Source: Pseudomonas fluorescens
GTDB taxonomy: Bacteria; Pseudomonadota; Gammaproteobacteria; Pseudomonadales; Pseudomonadaceae
DNA length: 64,000 nucleotides
Direction of reading: 5' to 3'
Assembly: GCF_902497875.1 (NCBI RefSeq)
Contig: NZ_CABVHY010000003.1
Span: 62,001 to 126,000, forward strand
A program made the position numbers and the translations under genes. Positions 31,776 through 42,217 of the stretch are shown here, in pieces. The notes beneath the pieces were generated by a model. It was not told the origin of the DNA, made no database searches, and was given only the letters and a program-made list of their open reading frames with translations. Every line of letters starts with the position of its first letter. Position 1 is the stretch's first letter.

Positions 31776-32743
31776 GCTTCTTCGGGTGGCAAGTCGAGCA
31801 AGCGTCGGGCCATTTTGCTCGCCGCGCGCACCAAGGCATCAGTGATCCCGGGTTCGGACGCTGCATGGCCGGCATCGCGAATCACCTGCAATTCGCTGTT
31901 CGGCCAAGCCTGATGCAGTTCCCAGGCGTTATCCAATGGGCAGATCACATCGTAGCGGCCATGGACGATCACCCCTGGCAGGTGGGCGATCTTCTGCATG
32001 TCGCGGATCAACTGATTGGGCTCAAGGAAGGCATTATTGGTGAAGTAGTGGCATTCGATCCGGGCAATCGACAGTGCGCGCTGCGGCTCGGAGAAACGAT
32101 CGACGACCAACGGGTTGGGCCGCAAGGTCGCGGTGCGGCCTTCCCAGGTCGACCAGGCCTTGGCGGCGTGCATCTGGGCGATCTGGTCGTTGCCGGTCAG
32201 GCGCTTGTGGAAAGCCGTGAGCAGATCATCGCGCTCATCCAGCGGGATTGGCGCTACATAGTCCTGCCAGTAATCGGGAAACAGACGGCTGGCACCGGCC
32301 TGATAAAACCACTCGATCTCCTGCGGACGGCAGAGGAAGACCCCTCGCAGGATCAGCCCGTGGACCCGCTCCGGGTGGGTCTGCGCATAAGCCAGCGCCA
32401 GGGTCGAACCCCAGGAACCGCCAAACAGCACCCATTTTTCGATACCCAGATGCAGACGAATCCGCTCAAGGTCGGCAATCAGATCCCAGGTAGTGTTGTT
32501 TTCCAGACTGGCGTGAGGCGTCGAGCGACCGCAGCCACGCTGATCGAAGGTGACGATGCGGTACATATTCGGATCGAAATAACAGCGACTCTGCGCATCG
32601 CACCCGGCCCCTGGCCCGCCGTGGATGAACACCACCGGCAAACCTTCGGGTGAACCGCTTTCGTCGACATACAGTACATGGGGTTTTTCGACGGCCAGAT
32701 CGTGCCGGGCGTAGGGTTTGATCTGCGGGTACAAAGTCTGCAT
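31772..32743 (-). CDS. pip: Proline iminopeptidase
   Basis: This alpha/beta hydrolase (family S33) removes N-terminal proline from peptides. The 323-residue protein has the oxyanion HGGPGAG motif, the nucleophile elbow GGSWGS, the acid in HGRYDVICP and the His in DAGHAAS. CGGAGC precedes ATG 32743. It has no signal peptide and is cytoplasmic. It is coupled to dtd through an ATGA overlap. Confidence 0.95.
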   Translation of the reverse strand: MQTLYPQIKPYARHDLAVEKPHVLYVDESGSPEGLPVVFIHGGPGAGCDAQSRCYFDPNMYRIVTFDQRGCGRSTPHASLENNTTWDLIADLERIRLHLGIEKWVLFGGSWGSTLALAYAQTHPERVHGLILRGVFLCRPQEIEWFYQAGASRLFPDYWQDYVAPIPLDERDDLLTAFHKRLTGNDQIAQMHAAKAWSTWEGRTATLRPNPLVVDRFSEPQRALSIARIECHYFTNNAFLEPNQLIRDMQKIAHLPGVIVHGRYDVICPLDNAWELHQAWPNSELQVIRDAGHAASEPGITDALVRAASKMARRLLDLPPEEA

Positions 32744-33013
32744 TGCGCGCTCCGTAAGGGGTCGAGGTCATCCCTGGGGGGACTTCTATTAATCTGCCGT
32801 TGGGCATCATAAACCCGAATTGTGCAATGAGCATGTTCTTGGAGAAATCGGGGGAAATTCAACACAAGGAGTTACATAAAACCAGAGCCTCAATAACGCC
32901 TCTTAGTCCCAGAAGCTGTACCCGACGCGATAGGATTTTGGCTCTATCGCTGTCTCGATGCTCATTGGAACAATCAAAAAACGGACGACTCCATAATCAG
33001 ATACTCGCTCACC

Positions 33014-33526
33014 TTGCTGGGATTGATGCTCTCCCTGAATACCCATGCGATGAACAACAGCACGTTCAGTCCGCTACCCAGTACACCCATTGAAATCCAA
33101 AAGACACCCACCATGATCACCCTGAGCGATGCCAAACGCATCGCGGATGCTTCCGAACAAATGGCCGTCAGCAAAGGTCTGAAAATCGTCATCAGTATTT
33201 TTGATAATCATGGAAATCTGAAGTACTTAAGCCGAATGGACGGTACGAGCGTCGGCAGTATTCAGGTTGCACAACTCAAGGCCTCGACCTCAGCCAACTT
33301 CCCGGTATCGACAATGGATCTGGCTACCAGAAGTGCCGGCCTGCCCGCCAACCCCTACAGCGCCATTCCAGAATTTTTGCTCCTTGGCGGTGGCCTGCCG
33401 ATCGTCGACAAGAACAACGAGCATTTGGGGAGCATTGGAGTCAGTGGCGCAACCCCTGAACTGGATACCTTGTGCGCGCAGGCAGGGATAGACAGATTCC
33501 TGGAGAGCAGGGCAGCGGCCAGTTAA
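33014..33526 (+). CDS. GlcG/HbpS-like (DUF336) protein, start uncertain
   Basis: A domain of the GlcG/HbpS (heme-binding HbpS-like, DUF336) family occupies residues from about MITLSDAKRIADASEQMA (ATG 33113) to the C-terminus. It includes ISIFDNHGNLKYLSRMDGT and IPEFLLLGGGLPIVD. Upstream in the same frame SLTLLGLMLSLNTHAMNN looks like the hydrophobic and cleavage part of a Sec signal peptide, but no ATG with a ribosome site starts it. TTG 33014 is the first start codon in the frame. A possible signal-peptide start (ATG 32958, MLIGTIKKR) is in another frame, separated by a run of six A. The gene is less GC-rich than its neighbours. Function unknown; secretion is inferred. Confidence 0.6.
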   Translation: MLGLMLSLNTHAMNNSTFSPLPSTPIEIQKTPTMITLSDAKRIADASEQMAVSKGLKIVISIFDNHGNLKYLSRMDGTSVGSIQVAQLKASTSANFPVSTMDLATRSAGLPANPYSAIPEFLLLGGGLPIVDKNNEHLGSIGVSGATPELDTLCAQAGIDRFLESRAAAS

Positions 33527-33573
33527 CTGATCTCAGACGCACCAACCTTTATGGATCGCGCGCCTGATCACCC

Positions 33574-34377
33574 TCACCTCTGATAGTGCTTCTGCCCCCA
33601 ATCCAGCAACCCTTGCAACAGCTCCTTGAGCACCACCTGAGTCGGCGTGGCCAGATCAGGGCGATAACGGAATGGCTCGATCTCTTCCATGTAAGTGCGT
33701 TGCCCCAACTCAAGCTGCACCGCATGGATGTTTTCCGCCGGGTTGCCGTAATGCCGGGTGATATGGCCGCCCTTGAAGCGACCGTTCAACACATGGCTGT
33801 AGTCCGTGTGTCGAGCGCAGATGGCTTCCAACTGATTAGCCAGCTGCGGATCGCAGCTGGCGCCATTGAAGGTACCGAGGTTGAAGTCCGGCAGTTGTCC
33901 TTCGAACAGATGCGGGATCACCGAGCGGATCGAGTGCGCATCGAACAGCAGCGCATAGCCGAACTCGGCTTTCAACCGTGCCAGTTCTTGTTGCAAGGTG
34001 CTGTGATACGGCGTCCAGACCTGTTCAAGGTAGCGAGTGCGCTCCTCGACGGACGGCTCCAGCCCTTCGCGGAACAACGGCACGCCATCGAACAGCGTTG
34101 CCGGATACAAACCGGTGGTTGCGCCCACATACAAAGGCTTGTCGTCGGACGGCCGGTTCAGGTCGATGACGAACCGCGAGTACTCGGCTGCCAGGGTGCT
34201 GGCACCCAGCGCTTGAGCGAACTCATAGAGCTGCGGGATATGCCAATCAGTGTCCGGCAGGCTTTGTGCCTCGGGGATCAGACCGGCTTGTACCGCAGGG
34301 GTCAGACGCACACCGGCATGAGGCATGCTGATCAGCAATGGCACCCGGCCTTGTTTGAAGTTCAGAACCTTATCCAC
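33574..34377 (-). CDS. hutG: N-formylglutamate deformylase, GTG start
   Basis: HutG hydrolyses N-formyl-L-glutamate to glutamate and formate, the last step of the five-step histidine route started by HutF. The protein (267 residues) is an FGase-family metallohydrolase with ISMPHAG near the N-terminus, FDAHSIRS, and GGHITRHYG. GTG 34377 (MDKVLNFKQG) is chosen: GGAG at 34388-34385 is seven bases away, whereas ATG 34383 would leave only one base. The ribosome site overlaps the hutI stop, so the two genes are coupled. Confidence 0.94.
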   Translation of the reverse strand: MDKVLNFKQGRVPLLISMPHAGVRLTPAVQAGLIPEAQSLPDTDWHIPQLYEFAQALGASTLAAEYSRFVIDLNRPSDDKPLYVGATTGLYPATLFDGVPLFREGLEPSVEERTRYLEQVWTPYHSTLQQELARLKAEFGYALLFDAHSIRSVIPHLFEGQLPDFNLGTFNGASCDPQLANQLEAICARHTDYSHVLNGRFKGGHITRHYGNPAENIHAVQLELGQRTYMEEIEPFRYRPDLATPTQVVLKELLQGLLDWGQKHYQR

Positions 34378-34387
34378 AGCCATTCTC

Positions 34388-35593
34388 CTAAATCATGACT
34401 TCGGCGCCGTGGCGCACGACGCGTTTTTCCAGGTCACCGCCCAGCCAATATGCCAGGTCAGCCGGGCGATCGATCTGCCAGGCGACGAAGTCGGCGACCT
34501 TGCCGGCTTCCAGCGAGCCATGGGTTTTGTCCATGCCCAGCGCAGTGGCTGCATGAATAGTCGCCCCGGCCAAAGCCTCCTCCGGGGTCATACGGAAACA
34601 GGTGCAGGCCATGTTCAGCATCAGCCGCACCGACAGGGCCGGTGAGGTGCCGGGGTTAAGGTCGCTGGCGATGGCGATTTTCACCCCGTGTTTGCGCAAG
34701 GCCTCCATCGGCGGCAACTGGGTTTCGCGCAGGAAGTAGAACGCGCCCGGCAGCAACACCGCGACGGTACCGGACTTGGCCATGGCGATGGCGTCGTCCT
34801 CAGTCATGAATTCCAGATGGTCGGCTGACAACGCGTGATAACGCGCCGCCAGACTCGATCCATGCAGGGATGACAGCTGTTCGGCGTGCAATTTCACCGG
34901 CAAACCGAGGTTCTGCGCGGCGATGAACACCCGCTCGACCTGCGCGGGCGAAAACGCCAGGTATTCGCAAAACGCGTCCACCGCATCCACCAGTCCTTCA
35001 GCGGCCAGCGCCGGGAGCATTTCGGCGCAGATATGCTCGATGTAATCGTCGGCGCGATCCGCATATTCCGGCGGCAAGGCGTGAGCCGCCAGGCAGGTGC
35101 TGCGCACGCTGACCGGCAGCTCGGCGCCGAGGCGGCGAGCGACCCGTAGCATTTTGCGCTCATTGGCCAGGTCCAGGCCGTAGCCGGACTTGATCTCGAC
35201 GCTGGTGACGCCGTCACGCATCAGGCTCTTGAGGCGCTTCGCGGCGCTGGCGAACAGTTCGTCTTCGGTCGCAGCCCGGGTCGCGCGCACGGTGCTGGCA
35301 ATACCACCACCGGCCGCGGCGATTTCGGCATAGCTCACGCCTTGCAGGCGCTGCTCGAACTCACCGCTGCGGTTGCCGCCGAACACCGTGTGGGTGTGGC
35401 AGTCGATCAGGCCCGGGGTGACCCAGGCTCCGGCGAGGTCGTGGACCTCGGGGTACTCGCCTGCCGGCAGTTCACTGCGCGGGCCGATCCACTCTATGTG
35501 CGCTCCTGACGTCACGATGGCGGCATCCTCGATGATCGAGTAAGTACCCTGCGCCATGCTTGCAACGTGGCAGTGTTGCCAGAGAGTTTTCAT
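34388..35593 (-). CDS. hutI: Imidazolonepropionase
   Basis: HutI opens 4-imidazolone-5-propionate to N-formimino-L-glutamate. It is a 401-residue member of the metal-dependent amidohydrolase superfamily. The metal-binding motif is [10 protein letters not shown]. Later ligands are in KLHAEQLS and ADHLEF, and the catalytic Asp is in [15 protein letters not shown] precedes ATG 35593. It lies 17 bp behind the hutT gene and directly before hutG. Confidence 0.97.
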   Translation of the reverse strand: MKTLWQHCHVASMAQGTYSIIEDAAIVTSGAHIEWIGPRSELPAGEYPEVHDLAGAWVTPGLIDCHTHTVFGGNRSGEFEQRLQGVSYAEIAAAGGGIASTVRATRAATEDELFASAAKRLKSLMRDGVTSVEIKSGYGLDLANERKMLRVARRLGAELPVSVRSTCLAAHALPPEYADRADDYIEHICAEMLPALAAEGLVDAVDAFCEYLAFSPAQVERVFIAAQNLGLPVKLHAEQLSSLHGSSLAARYHALSADHLEFMTEDDAIAMAKSGTVAVLLPGAFYFLRETQLPPMEALRKHGVKIAIASDLNPGTSPALSVRLMLNMACTCFRMTPEEALAGATIHAATALGMDKTHGSLEAGKVADFVAWQIDRPADLAYWLGGDLEKRVVRHGAEVMI

Positions 35594-35610
35594 CCGAGGC
35601 CTCCGTTAGA

Positions 35611-37020
35611 TTATCGATGGGACAAAGAAGGGTCGTGGTTGACCTCGACCGCCTGTCCGGCCGCCGGTTTGACCCACAGTTTATAAGCAATCACCAACAG
35701 TACGATCCACACCGCACCCACCACCAGCGCTGCCTGGGTATCCGGGAAGTAACCCAATACGCCGAAGACAAACAGCATGAACACAATCGCCGCCGCCGGT
35801 GCATAAGGCCAGAACGGAACCGGGAACTGCAGCTGAGCGACCTGTTCGCGAGTCATCGAACGACGCATGGCCACTTGGGTGAGCAGAATCATCAACCAGA
35901 CCCAGACCGTGGCGAAGGTCGCAATCGAGGCGATCACCAGGAACACGTTTTCCGGGATCAGGTAGTTCAGCAGCACGCCGCCCAGCAGGGCTGCGCCCAT
36001 GACCACCACGGTCATCCAGGGCACGCCTTGTTTCGACAGTTGAGCAAAACCTTTGGGCGCCTGACCTTGTTGCGCCAGGCCGTACATCATGCGTCCGGCA
36101 CCGAAAATGTCGCTGTTGATCGCCGAGACGGCTGCCGAGATCACCACAATGTTGAGGATGGTCGCCGCCGAGCTGATGCCCAGGTTGTCGAAAATCTGCA
36201 CGAACGGGCTGCCTTGGCTGCCGATCTGCGGCCACGGATAGATGGCCATCAGTACAAACAGCGTCAGCACGTAGAACAGTAGAATCCGCAGTGGCACAGC
36301 ATTGATCGCCCGTGGAATCACCCGCTGCGGGTCCTTGGCCTCACCGGCGGTGATGCCGATGATTTCGATACCGCCGAACGCGAACATCACCACCGCCAAC
36401 GATGCGATCAAGCCACCGATGCCGTTAGGCATAAAGCCGCCATGGGCCCAGAGGTTGCTCAGGCCGGTAGCCTGTTCGGTGCTGGCCGAACCGATGCCGA
36501 ACAACATGATGCCGAAGCCGCCAAGGATCATCGCGACGATGGCGGCGACTTTCAGCAGCGACAGCCAGAACTCCATCTCACCGAAGACTTTGACGTTGCA
36601 CAGGTTCAGCCCGCCGATCAGGAACACGATGCCCAGCACCCAGACCCAGCGTGCGACCTCGGGGAACCAGAACCCCATGTAGATGCCGAACGCAGTGACG
36701 TCGGCCAGACAGACGATGATCATCTCGAAGGCATAGGTCCAGCCGAGGATGAAACCCGCCATCGGGCCCAGGTAGGTGCTGGCGTACTGACCGAAGGAGC
36801 CGGCAACCGGGTTGTGCACGGCCATCTCACCGAGGGCGCGCATGACCATGAACACCGCCGCACCACCAATCAGGTAGGCGAGCAGCACGGCCGGACCGGC
36901 CATTTGAATGGCCGAGGCAGAACCGTAAAACAGCCCGGTGCCGATCGCCGACCCCAGCGCCATGAAGCGAATATGGCGGGCGGACAGCCCGCGTTTCAAA
37001 CCCTTTTCTTGCTGGTGCAT
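35611..37020 (-). CDS. hutT: Amino-acid permease, probable histidine transporter HutT
   Basis: A 469-residue APC-superfamily permease (amino-acid transporter family, ProY/HutT group) with twelve predicted membrane helices. The first helix carries [18 protein letters not shown], the substrate-carboxylate loop of the family. In P. fluorescens SBW25 the hut-encoded HutT is the main histidine uptake system. Assignment to histidine here rests on position between hutH and hutI. Confidence 0.88.
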   Translation of the reverse strand: MHQQEKGLKRGLSARHIRFMALGSAIGTGLFYGSASAIQMAGPAVLLAYLIGGAAVFMVMRALGEMAVHNPVAGSFGQYASTYLGPMAGFILGWTYAFEMIIVCLADVTAFGIYMGFWFPEVARWVWVLGIVFLIGGLNLCNVKVFGEMEFWLSLLKVAAIVAMILGGFGIMLFGIGSASTEQATGLSNLWAHGGFMPNGIGGLIASLAVVMFAFGGIEIIGITAGEAKDPQRVIPRAINAVPLRILLFYVLTLFVLMAIYPWPQIGSQGSPFVQIFDNLGISSAATILNIVVISAAVSAINSDIFGAGRMMYGLAQQGQAPKGFAQLSKQGVPWMTVVVMGAALLGGVLLNYLIPENVFLVIASIATFATVWVWLMILLTQVAMRRSMTREQVAQLQFPVPFWPYAPAAAIVFMLFVFGVLGYFPDTQAALVVGAVWIVLLVIAYKLWVKPAAGQAVEVNHDPSLSHR

Positions 37021-37064
37021 TTCTCGTCCTTAATTGTTTTTATCCTGAGAAAGTCGCTTTTTTT

Positions 37065-37092
37065 TGTAGGAGCGAGCGAGCTCGCTCCTACA
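37065..37092. repeat. Compact REP palindrome between hutH and hutT
   Basis: TGTAGGAGCGAG and CTCGCTCCTACA flank a four-base centre, and eight T precede the element on the plus strand. It is a fused REP of a third sequence type, placed between the hutH stop and the hutT start, and would form a hairpin in the hut message. Confidence 0.75.
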
Positions 37093-37104
37093 GAGGGGGG
37101 CAGG

Positions 37105-38637
37105 TCACAGACTCGGCAGCAACTTCGCCAGCACCAGCTCATTCAGGCAACGCGAGGCCAGCAACTCGCTCGCAGCATTGATGTCCGGCGCGAAGAAACG
37201 GTCCTTCTCGTAGAACGGCACTTTGCTGCGCAGGATGGCGCGAGCTTCTTCAAGTTTGCTCGAAGTCTTCAAACCGTCGCGCAGATCCAGGCCCTGGCAG
37301 GCGGCGAGCCATTCCACAGCGAGAACACCACGGGTGTTTTCGGCCATTTCCCAGAGACGCTTGCCGGCGGCAGGCGCCATGGAAACGTGGTCTTCCTGGT
37401 TGGCGGAAGTTGGCAGACTGTCGACCGAATGCGGATGCGACAGCGCCTTGTTTTCGCTGGCCAGGGCTGCAGCCGTCACCTGGGCGATCATGAAGCCGGA
37501 GTTGACCCCGCCGTTGGCCACCAGGAACGGCGGCAATTGCGACATATGCTTGTCCATCATCAACGAGATGCGGCGTTCGCTCAGCGAGCCGATTTCAGCG
37601 ATGGCCAATGCCATGTTGTCCGCGGCCATGGCGACGGGTTCGGCGTGGAAGTTACCGCCGGAGATCACGTCGCCTTCAGCAGCGAACACCAGCGGGTTAT
37701 CCGACACGGCATTGGCTTCGATGCTCAGCACTTCGGCCGCCTGACGGAACTGGGTCAGGCAGGCGCCCATGACTTGCGGCTGGCAGCGCAGGGAGTACGG
37801 GTCCTGGACCTTCTCGCAGTTCTGGTGGGAGTCGGAGACTTCGCTGCGCTCACCCAGCAGATCACGATAAGCCGCAGCGGCGTCGATCTGGCCGCGTTGA
37901 CCGCGAGCATCGTGAATCCGCGCGTCGAACGGCGAGCGCGAACCCAGTACCGCTTCAACGGTCAAGCCGCCACACGCCACTGCCGCGGCGAACAGGTCTT
38001 CGCCTTCGAACAGGCCGCGCAGAGCGTAAGCGGTGGAGACCTGGGTACCGTTAAGCAATGCCAGACCTTCTTTGGCCGCCAGGGTCAACGGTTGCAGACC
38101 GGCTTGTTTCAGGGCGCTCACGGCGTCCAGCCATTCACCTTTGTAGCGCGCCTTGCCTTCGCCCAGCAGCACCAGCGACATGTGGGCCAGTGGCGCGAGG
38201 TCGCCGGAAGCACCGACCGAGCCTTTGAGCGGAATATGCGGGTAAACCTCGGCATTGATCAGGGCGATCAGCGCATCGATCACCTGACGACGGATGCCGG
38301 AGAAACCACGGCTCAGGCTGTTGACCTTGAGCACCATGACCAGGCGCACCAGCGCGTCGCTGATCGGCTCGCCGACGCCGGCAGCGTGGGACAGCACCAG
38401 GGAACGCTGGAGGTTTTCCAGGTCTTCGCTGGCGATGCGGGTCGAGGCCAGCAGGCCGAAACCGGTGTTGATGCCATAGGCAGTGCGGTTTTCAGCGAGG
38501 ATCTGTTCCACACAGGCCACACTGGCGTCGATCTGCGCCGAAGCGCTGTCGTCGAGGCTGATTTTTACCGGCTGCTGGTAGACAGTCCGCAGCTGGGCAA
38601 GGGTCAGTTGGCCGGGAATCAAGTTTAGCGCAGTCAC
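37105..38637 (-). CDS. hutH: Histidine ammonia-lyase (canonical), GTG start
   Basis: HutH eliminates ammonia from L-histidine to give urocanate. The 510-residue protein keeps every catalytic feature: Ala143-Ser144-Gly145 in [13 protein letters not shown], which cyclises to the MIO cofactor; Tyr54; His84; Asn in LLNGTQ; QDPYSLR with the catalytic Tyr and Arg; and Glu in [11 protein letters not shown] 38637 is supported by AAGGAG seven bases upstream. It lies 121 bp behind a divergent paralogue, and corresponds to hutH2 of P. fluorescens SBW25 by naming. Confidence 0.96.
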   Translation of the reverse strand: MTALNLIPGQLTLAQLRTVYQQPVKISLDDSASAQIDASVACVEQILAENRTAYGINTGFGLLASTRIASEDLENLQRSLVLSHAAGVGEPISDALVRLVMVLKVNSLSRGFSGIRRQVIDALIALINAEVYPHIPLKGSVGASGDLAPLAHMSLVLLGEGKARYKGEWLDAVSALKQAGLQPLTLAAKEGLALLNGTQVSTAYALRGLFEGEDLFAAAVACGGLTVEAVLGSRSPFDARIHDARGQRGQIDAAAAYRDLLGERSEVSDSHQNCEKVQDPYSLRCQPQVMGACLTQFRQAAEVLSIEANAVSDNPLVFAAEGDVISGGNFHAEPVAMAADNMALAIAEIGSLSERRISLMMDKHMSQLPPFLVANGGVNSGFMIAQVTAAALASENKALSHPHSVDSLPTSANQEDHVSMAPAAGKRLWEMAENTRGVLAVEWLAACQGLDLRDGLKTSSKLEEARAILRSKVPFYEKDRFFAPDINAASELLASRCLNELVLAKLLPSL

Positions 38638-38758
38638 TTTTATGCTCCTTTTGAGAGTTTTATTAACTAGCCAGTCGCTCCGGATGATTCCGTTGTCCGT
38701 CGCTGCCCGCTTTATGAGGGGTTGCGCCTTGGCACGCTGGCTTTTGTGGAAACAGGTT

Positions 38759-40282
38759 TCAGTGCAAATTCGGTAACGCTTTGTGCAGCAATTGCGGGTC
38801 TTTGAGTACCGACGCGGCGCTGGCGATATCCGGCGCCAGCCAGCGGTCCTGGTCATAGGCCGGAACGCGCTCGCGCAGCAGTCGCCAGGCGACGTCGGTG
38901 CCGGCACCGAAGCGCTGTTCTTTGAGGAACTCGAAGGCCTGGGCCGCCAGCAGGTATTCGATGGCGAGGATCTGCGTGCAGTTTTCCAGCGCCTGATGCA
39001 GCTTCAGTGCAGCGTTGGTGCCCATGCTCAGGTGGTCTTCCTGCAGGCCCGAGGTGACGTAGTTATCGAGCACCGCCGGTTGCGCCAACTGGCGGTTTTG
39101 CGCGCAGAGCGAGGCAGCGACGTACTGGACAATCATCATCCCCGAATTGACCCCGGGGTTGCTCACCAGAAACGCCGGCAAACCGCTGACGTGCGGGTTG
39201 ATCAGGCGGTCCAGGCGACGCTCGGCAATCGAGCCGATTTCCGCCATGGCAATCGCCAACAAGTCTGCAGCCAATGCCACCGACTGGCCGTGCGGGTTAG
39301 CCTGGGATATCACCCGAAAGTTGTCCGGCGTGCCCAATAGCAACGGGTTGTCGGTCGTCGAGTTGAGTTCGATTTCGATCTGCCGGGTGGCGTGATCGAG
39401 CTGATCTCGAGCCGCACCATGTACTTGCGGAATCGAACGAATACTCAAGGCATCCTGAGTGCGAATGCCTTTGCTGCTGGCGATCACTTCACTGCCGTCG
39501 AGCAGGCTGCGCAGGTTGATGCCGACCTGCTGCATGCCCGGATGGGGTTTGAGGGCGATGATTTCAGCGTCGAACGCGTCGATCTGACCACGCTGGGCTT
39601 CGAAGCTCATGGCGCTGATGACGTCGGCCCACTGAATCAAGCGGCTAGCGTCGGCCAGGGCCAGGCAGCTCAGGCCGCTCATGCACGGTGTGCCATTGAC
39701 CAGGCACAGGCCGTCTTTCGCGCCGAGTTGCACAGGCTTCAAGCCTTCTTCAGCCAAGGCTTGCTGCGCCGAGACGATCTGCCCGCGATAGCTGACCTGG
39801 CCGACGCCAAGCAGACTGATGCCGATGTGCGCCATGTGGGTCAAATAACCGACCGAGCCCTGGGACGGCACTTGCGGCGTGATGCCACGATTGAGCAAGG
39901 CCAGCAGCGCTTCGACTACCTGCCGATGCAGGCCGGATTTACCGTGGCTGTAATTGATGATCGCCGCGCACATGATCGCCCGCGTCTGCTCGTCGGTCAG
40001 AGGAGCACCGACGCCACACGCGTGGCTGAGCAAGGTATTGCGCGACAACTGGGTCAATTGTTCGCCTTGCAGGGATACATTGCACAACGCGCCCAGGCCG
40101 GTGTTGACGCCATAAGCGCGCTCACCACTGACGACGATGCGCTGGACGATGGCCTGGGCATTGTCGATCCGCGCCCAGGTCTGAGGCGCCAGTTCCAGCA
40201 CAGCGCCCTGCCGGGCGACTGCGACTACATCCTGCCAACGCAAAGGTGCATCGGCGATAACGATTTTTTCAGCCTGTGACAT
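38759..40282 (-). CDS. Divergent HutH paralogue lacking the MIO tripeptide
   Basis: A 507-residue aromatic amino-acid lyase-family protein of full length. Where HutH reads [14 protein letters not shown] this protein reads [11 protein letters not shown] (residues 142-152), so Ala-Ser-Gly is absent. The residue matching catalytic Tyr280 of P. putida HutH is Leu279 (QDALSIR). Tyr57, His87, Asn196, Gln276, Arg282 and the Glu of LQEDHLSM are kept. ATG 40282 is used. The frame is clean and shows no sign of decay. It is likely an inactive or altered-chemistry relative, possibly a partner of the canonical HutH, which is a tetramer with shared active sites. It corresponds by position to hutH1 of other pseudomonads. 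Confidence 0.9.
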   Translation of the reverse strand: MSQAEKIVIADAPLRWQDVVAVARQGAVLELAPQTWARIDNAQAIVQRIVVSGERAYGVNTGLGALCNVSLQGEQLTQLSRNTLLSHACGVGAPLTDEQTRAIMCAAIINYSHGKSGLHRQVVEALLALLNRGITPQVPSQGSVGYLTHMAHIGISLLGVGQVSYRGQIVSAQQALAEEGLKPVQLGAKDGLCLVNGTPCMSGLSCLALADASRLIQWADVISAMSFEAQRGQIDAFDAEIIALKPHPGMQQVGINLRSLLDGSEVIASSKGIRTQDALSIRSIPQVHGAARDQLDHATRQIEIELNSTTDNPLLLGTPDNFRVISQANPHGQSVALAADLLAIAMAEIGSIAERRLDRLINPHVSGLPAFLVSNPGVNSGMMIVQYVAASLCAQNRQLAQPAVLDNYVTSGLQEDHLSMGTNAALKLHQALENCTQILAIEYLLAAQAFEFLKEQRFGAGTDVAWRLLRERVPAYDQDRWLAPDIASAASVLKDPQLLHKALPNLH

Positions 40283-40319
40283 GTGAAGCCCCACATAAAT
40301 TTTGTTGACGAGTTACACC

Positions 40320-40452
40320 TGTGGCGAGGGGGCTTGCCCCCGTTCGATCGCGAAGCGGTCGCAAAGCCGGCTCACTGGTTTTACCTGATGCAACCCGATT
40401 GCAGGTTTTGGGGCTGCTTCGCAGCCCAACGGGGGCAAGCCCCCTCGCCACA
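40320..40452. repeat. REPIN-like element, ~132-bp family, copy 3
   Basis: A 133-bp element bounded by TGTGGCGAGGGGGCTTGCCC and its reverse complement, with inner arms around GCGAAGC and GCTTCGC. Length and architecture match copies at 6988 and 21466; here the tip core is GGGGGCTTGCCCCC instead of GGGAGCTTGCTCCC, a compensated change on both arms. It separates hutV from the hutH pair. Confidence 0.88.
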
Positions 40453-40468
40453 AATGGATATGCGTCGC

Positions 40469-41299
40469 TCAAACCACCGCAGCACGCCGCTGAACGAAAC
40501 GATCCACATATTCATCGGCAGGCGAATGGAGGATTTCTTTCGGCGTACCGACCTGGATCAACCGGCCGTCCTTGAGAATCGCGATGCGATTACCGATGCG
40601 CACGGCTTCGTCGAGGTCGTGGGTGATGAACACGATGGTCTTGTGCAGGGTCTTTTGCAGCTCGAGCAACTGGTCTTGCATCTCGGCGCGGATCAGCGGG
40701 TCGAGCGCACTGAAAGCTTCGTCCATCAGGATGATGTCAGTGTCCGCCGCCAGCGCCCGCGCCAGGCCGACACGTTGACGCATACCGCCAGACAGTTGGT
40801 GCGGGTATTTGTTTTCGTAGCCTTTGAGGCCCACGGTATTGATCCAGTGCAGCGCGCGTTCAGCGCACACTTCCTTGGTCTCGCCACGAACCTTCAGGCC
40901 GTAGGCGACGTTATCCAGCACCGTCTTGTGGGGCAACAGGCCGAAGCTCTGGAACACCATGCTGATCTTGTGCCGACGGAATTCGCGCAGGGCTTCCATG
41001 TCGTACTGCAGGATGTCCACACCGTCCACCAGGATCGCCCCGCTAGTAGGGTCGATCAGACGGTTGAAGTGGCGAACCAGGGTCGATTTACCAGAGCCGG
41101 ACAGGCCCATGATCACGAAGATCTCGCCAGTGCCGATGGACAGCGAAAGGTCATTCACACCGACCACGCAGCCGGTTTCGGCCAGTACCTGATCCTTGGT
41201 CTTGTTCTGGCGAATCATCTCCAGCGCATCCTTGGAGCGCGGGCCGAAAATCTTGAAGACGTTTTTGACTTCGATCTTGCTGATGGCTGCGTTAGTCAT
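40469..41299 (-). CDS. hutV: Histidine ABC transporter ATP-binding protein HutV
   Basis: A 276-residue ProV-type ABC ATPase. Walker A is GLSGSGKST, the signature is LSGGMRQR, Walker B is IILMDEAFSALDP, and the switch His is in FITHDLDEA. The N-terminal extension (about 1-55) is typical of glycine betaine/proline type ATPases. In Sinorhizobium and pseudomonads HutXWV imports histidine. It overlaps hutW by four bases. Confidence 0.93.
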   Translation of the reverse strand: MTNAAISKIEVKNVFKIFGPRSKDALEMIRQNKTKDQVLAETGCVVGVNDLSLSIGTGEIFVIMGLSGSGKSTLVRHFNRLIDPTSGAILVDGVDILQYDMEALREFRRHKISMVFQSFGLLPHKTVLDNVAYGLKVRGETKEVCAERALHWINTVGLKGYENKYPHQLSGGMRQRVGLARALAADTDIILMDEAFSALDPLIRAEMQDQLLELQKTLHKTIVFITHDLDEAVRIGNRIAILKDGRLIQVGTPKEILHSPADEYVDRFVQRRAAVV

Positions 41300-42147
41300 T
41301 TGTTCACCTCATGCCGTGGCCGACCGTAGGCCTGGGTAATGCGGTCGATGACCACTGCGAGAATCACGATCGCCAGGCCGGCTTCCAGGCCGCGCCCGAC
41401 GTTGAGGGTCTGGATACCGACCAGGACATCTTCGCCCAGGCCACGGGCACCGATCATCGAGGCAATCACCACCATCGACAGCGCCATCATGGTGGTCTGG
41501 TTGATCCCGGCCATGATGCTCGGCAGGGCCAGCGGCAGTTGCACGCCGAACAGTTGCTGCATGCGGTTGGCGCCGAAAGCGTTGATCGCTTCCATCACTT
41601 CGTTGTCAACCTGACGAATACCCAGATCGGTCAAACGAATCAGCGGCGGCGCGGCGTAGATCACCGTGGCGAAAATCGCCGGAACCTTGCCCAGCCCGAA
41701 CAACATCAGCACTGGAATCAGGTACACGAAGCTCGGCATGGTCTGCATGATGTCCAGCAGCGGCATCAGGAACGAACGCAGGCGATTACTGCGCGCCGAA
41801 AGAATGCCCAACGGAATGCCGATCAGTACCGAGATCACCGTCGCCACCATCATCAGCGCCAACGTCTGCATTAGCTTGTCCCAGAGGCCAACCGCGCCCA
41901 CCAGGAACAACAAACCGACGATCACTGCGGTGGTCACCACTTTACGGGTGGCGTGCCAGGCGACGCCGGCCACAATCGCCAGCATCAACCACCAGGGTGC
42001 CGCACGCAGCAAGCCTTCGAGGTTGACGATGGCCCACAGCAGGGTGTCAGAGATCTGCCGGAACACATCACCGTAGTTGGTGACCAACGAATCGACCCAA
42101 CTGTTGACCCAGTCGGCGATGGAGAATGTAAAATTTTCGGGGAACAT
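41296..42147 (-). CDS. hutW: Histidine ABC transporter permease HutW
   Basis: A 283-residue ProW-family permease with about six membrane helices after an N-terminal periplasm-facing stretch. The coupling loop sits near QLFGVQLPLALPSIMAGINQ. The gene lies between hutX and hutV in the normal order binding protein, permease, ATPase. Histidine specificity is inferred from the hut context. Confidence 0.92.
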   Translation of the reverse strand: MFPENFTFSIADWVNSWVDSLVTNYGDVFRQISDTLLWAIVNLEGLLRAAPWWLMLAIVAGVAWHATRKVVTTAVIVGLLFLVGAVGLWDKLMQTLALMMVATVISVLIGIPLGILSARSNRLRSFLMPLLDIMQTMPSFVYLIPVLMLFGLGKVPAIFATVIYAAPPLIRLTDLGIRQVDNEVMEAINAFGANRMQQLFGVQLPLALPSIMAGINQTTMMALSMVVIASMIGARGLGEDVLVGIQTLNVGRGLEAGLAIVILAVVIDRITQAYGRPRHEVNK

Positions 42148-42217
42148 AAGGTGCTCTCGATCAAGTGGTTGAGGTGAAGCTCCCGGTTGAACTTACGGCC
42201 AACCGGGAAGGTTCAAC

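Noticed and set aside
36442..38628. 728-codon open frame on + antisense to hutT and hutH
   Set aside because: It crosses two well-supported minus-strand genes and has no recognisable domain.
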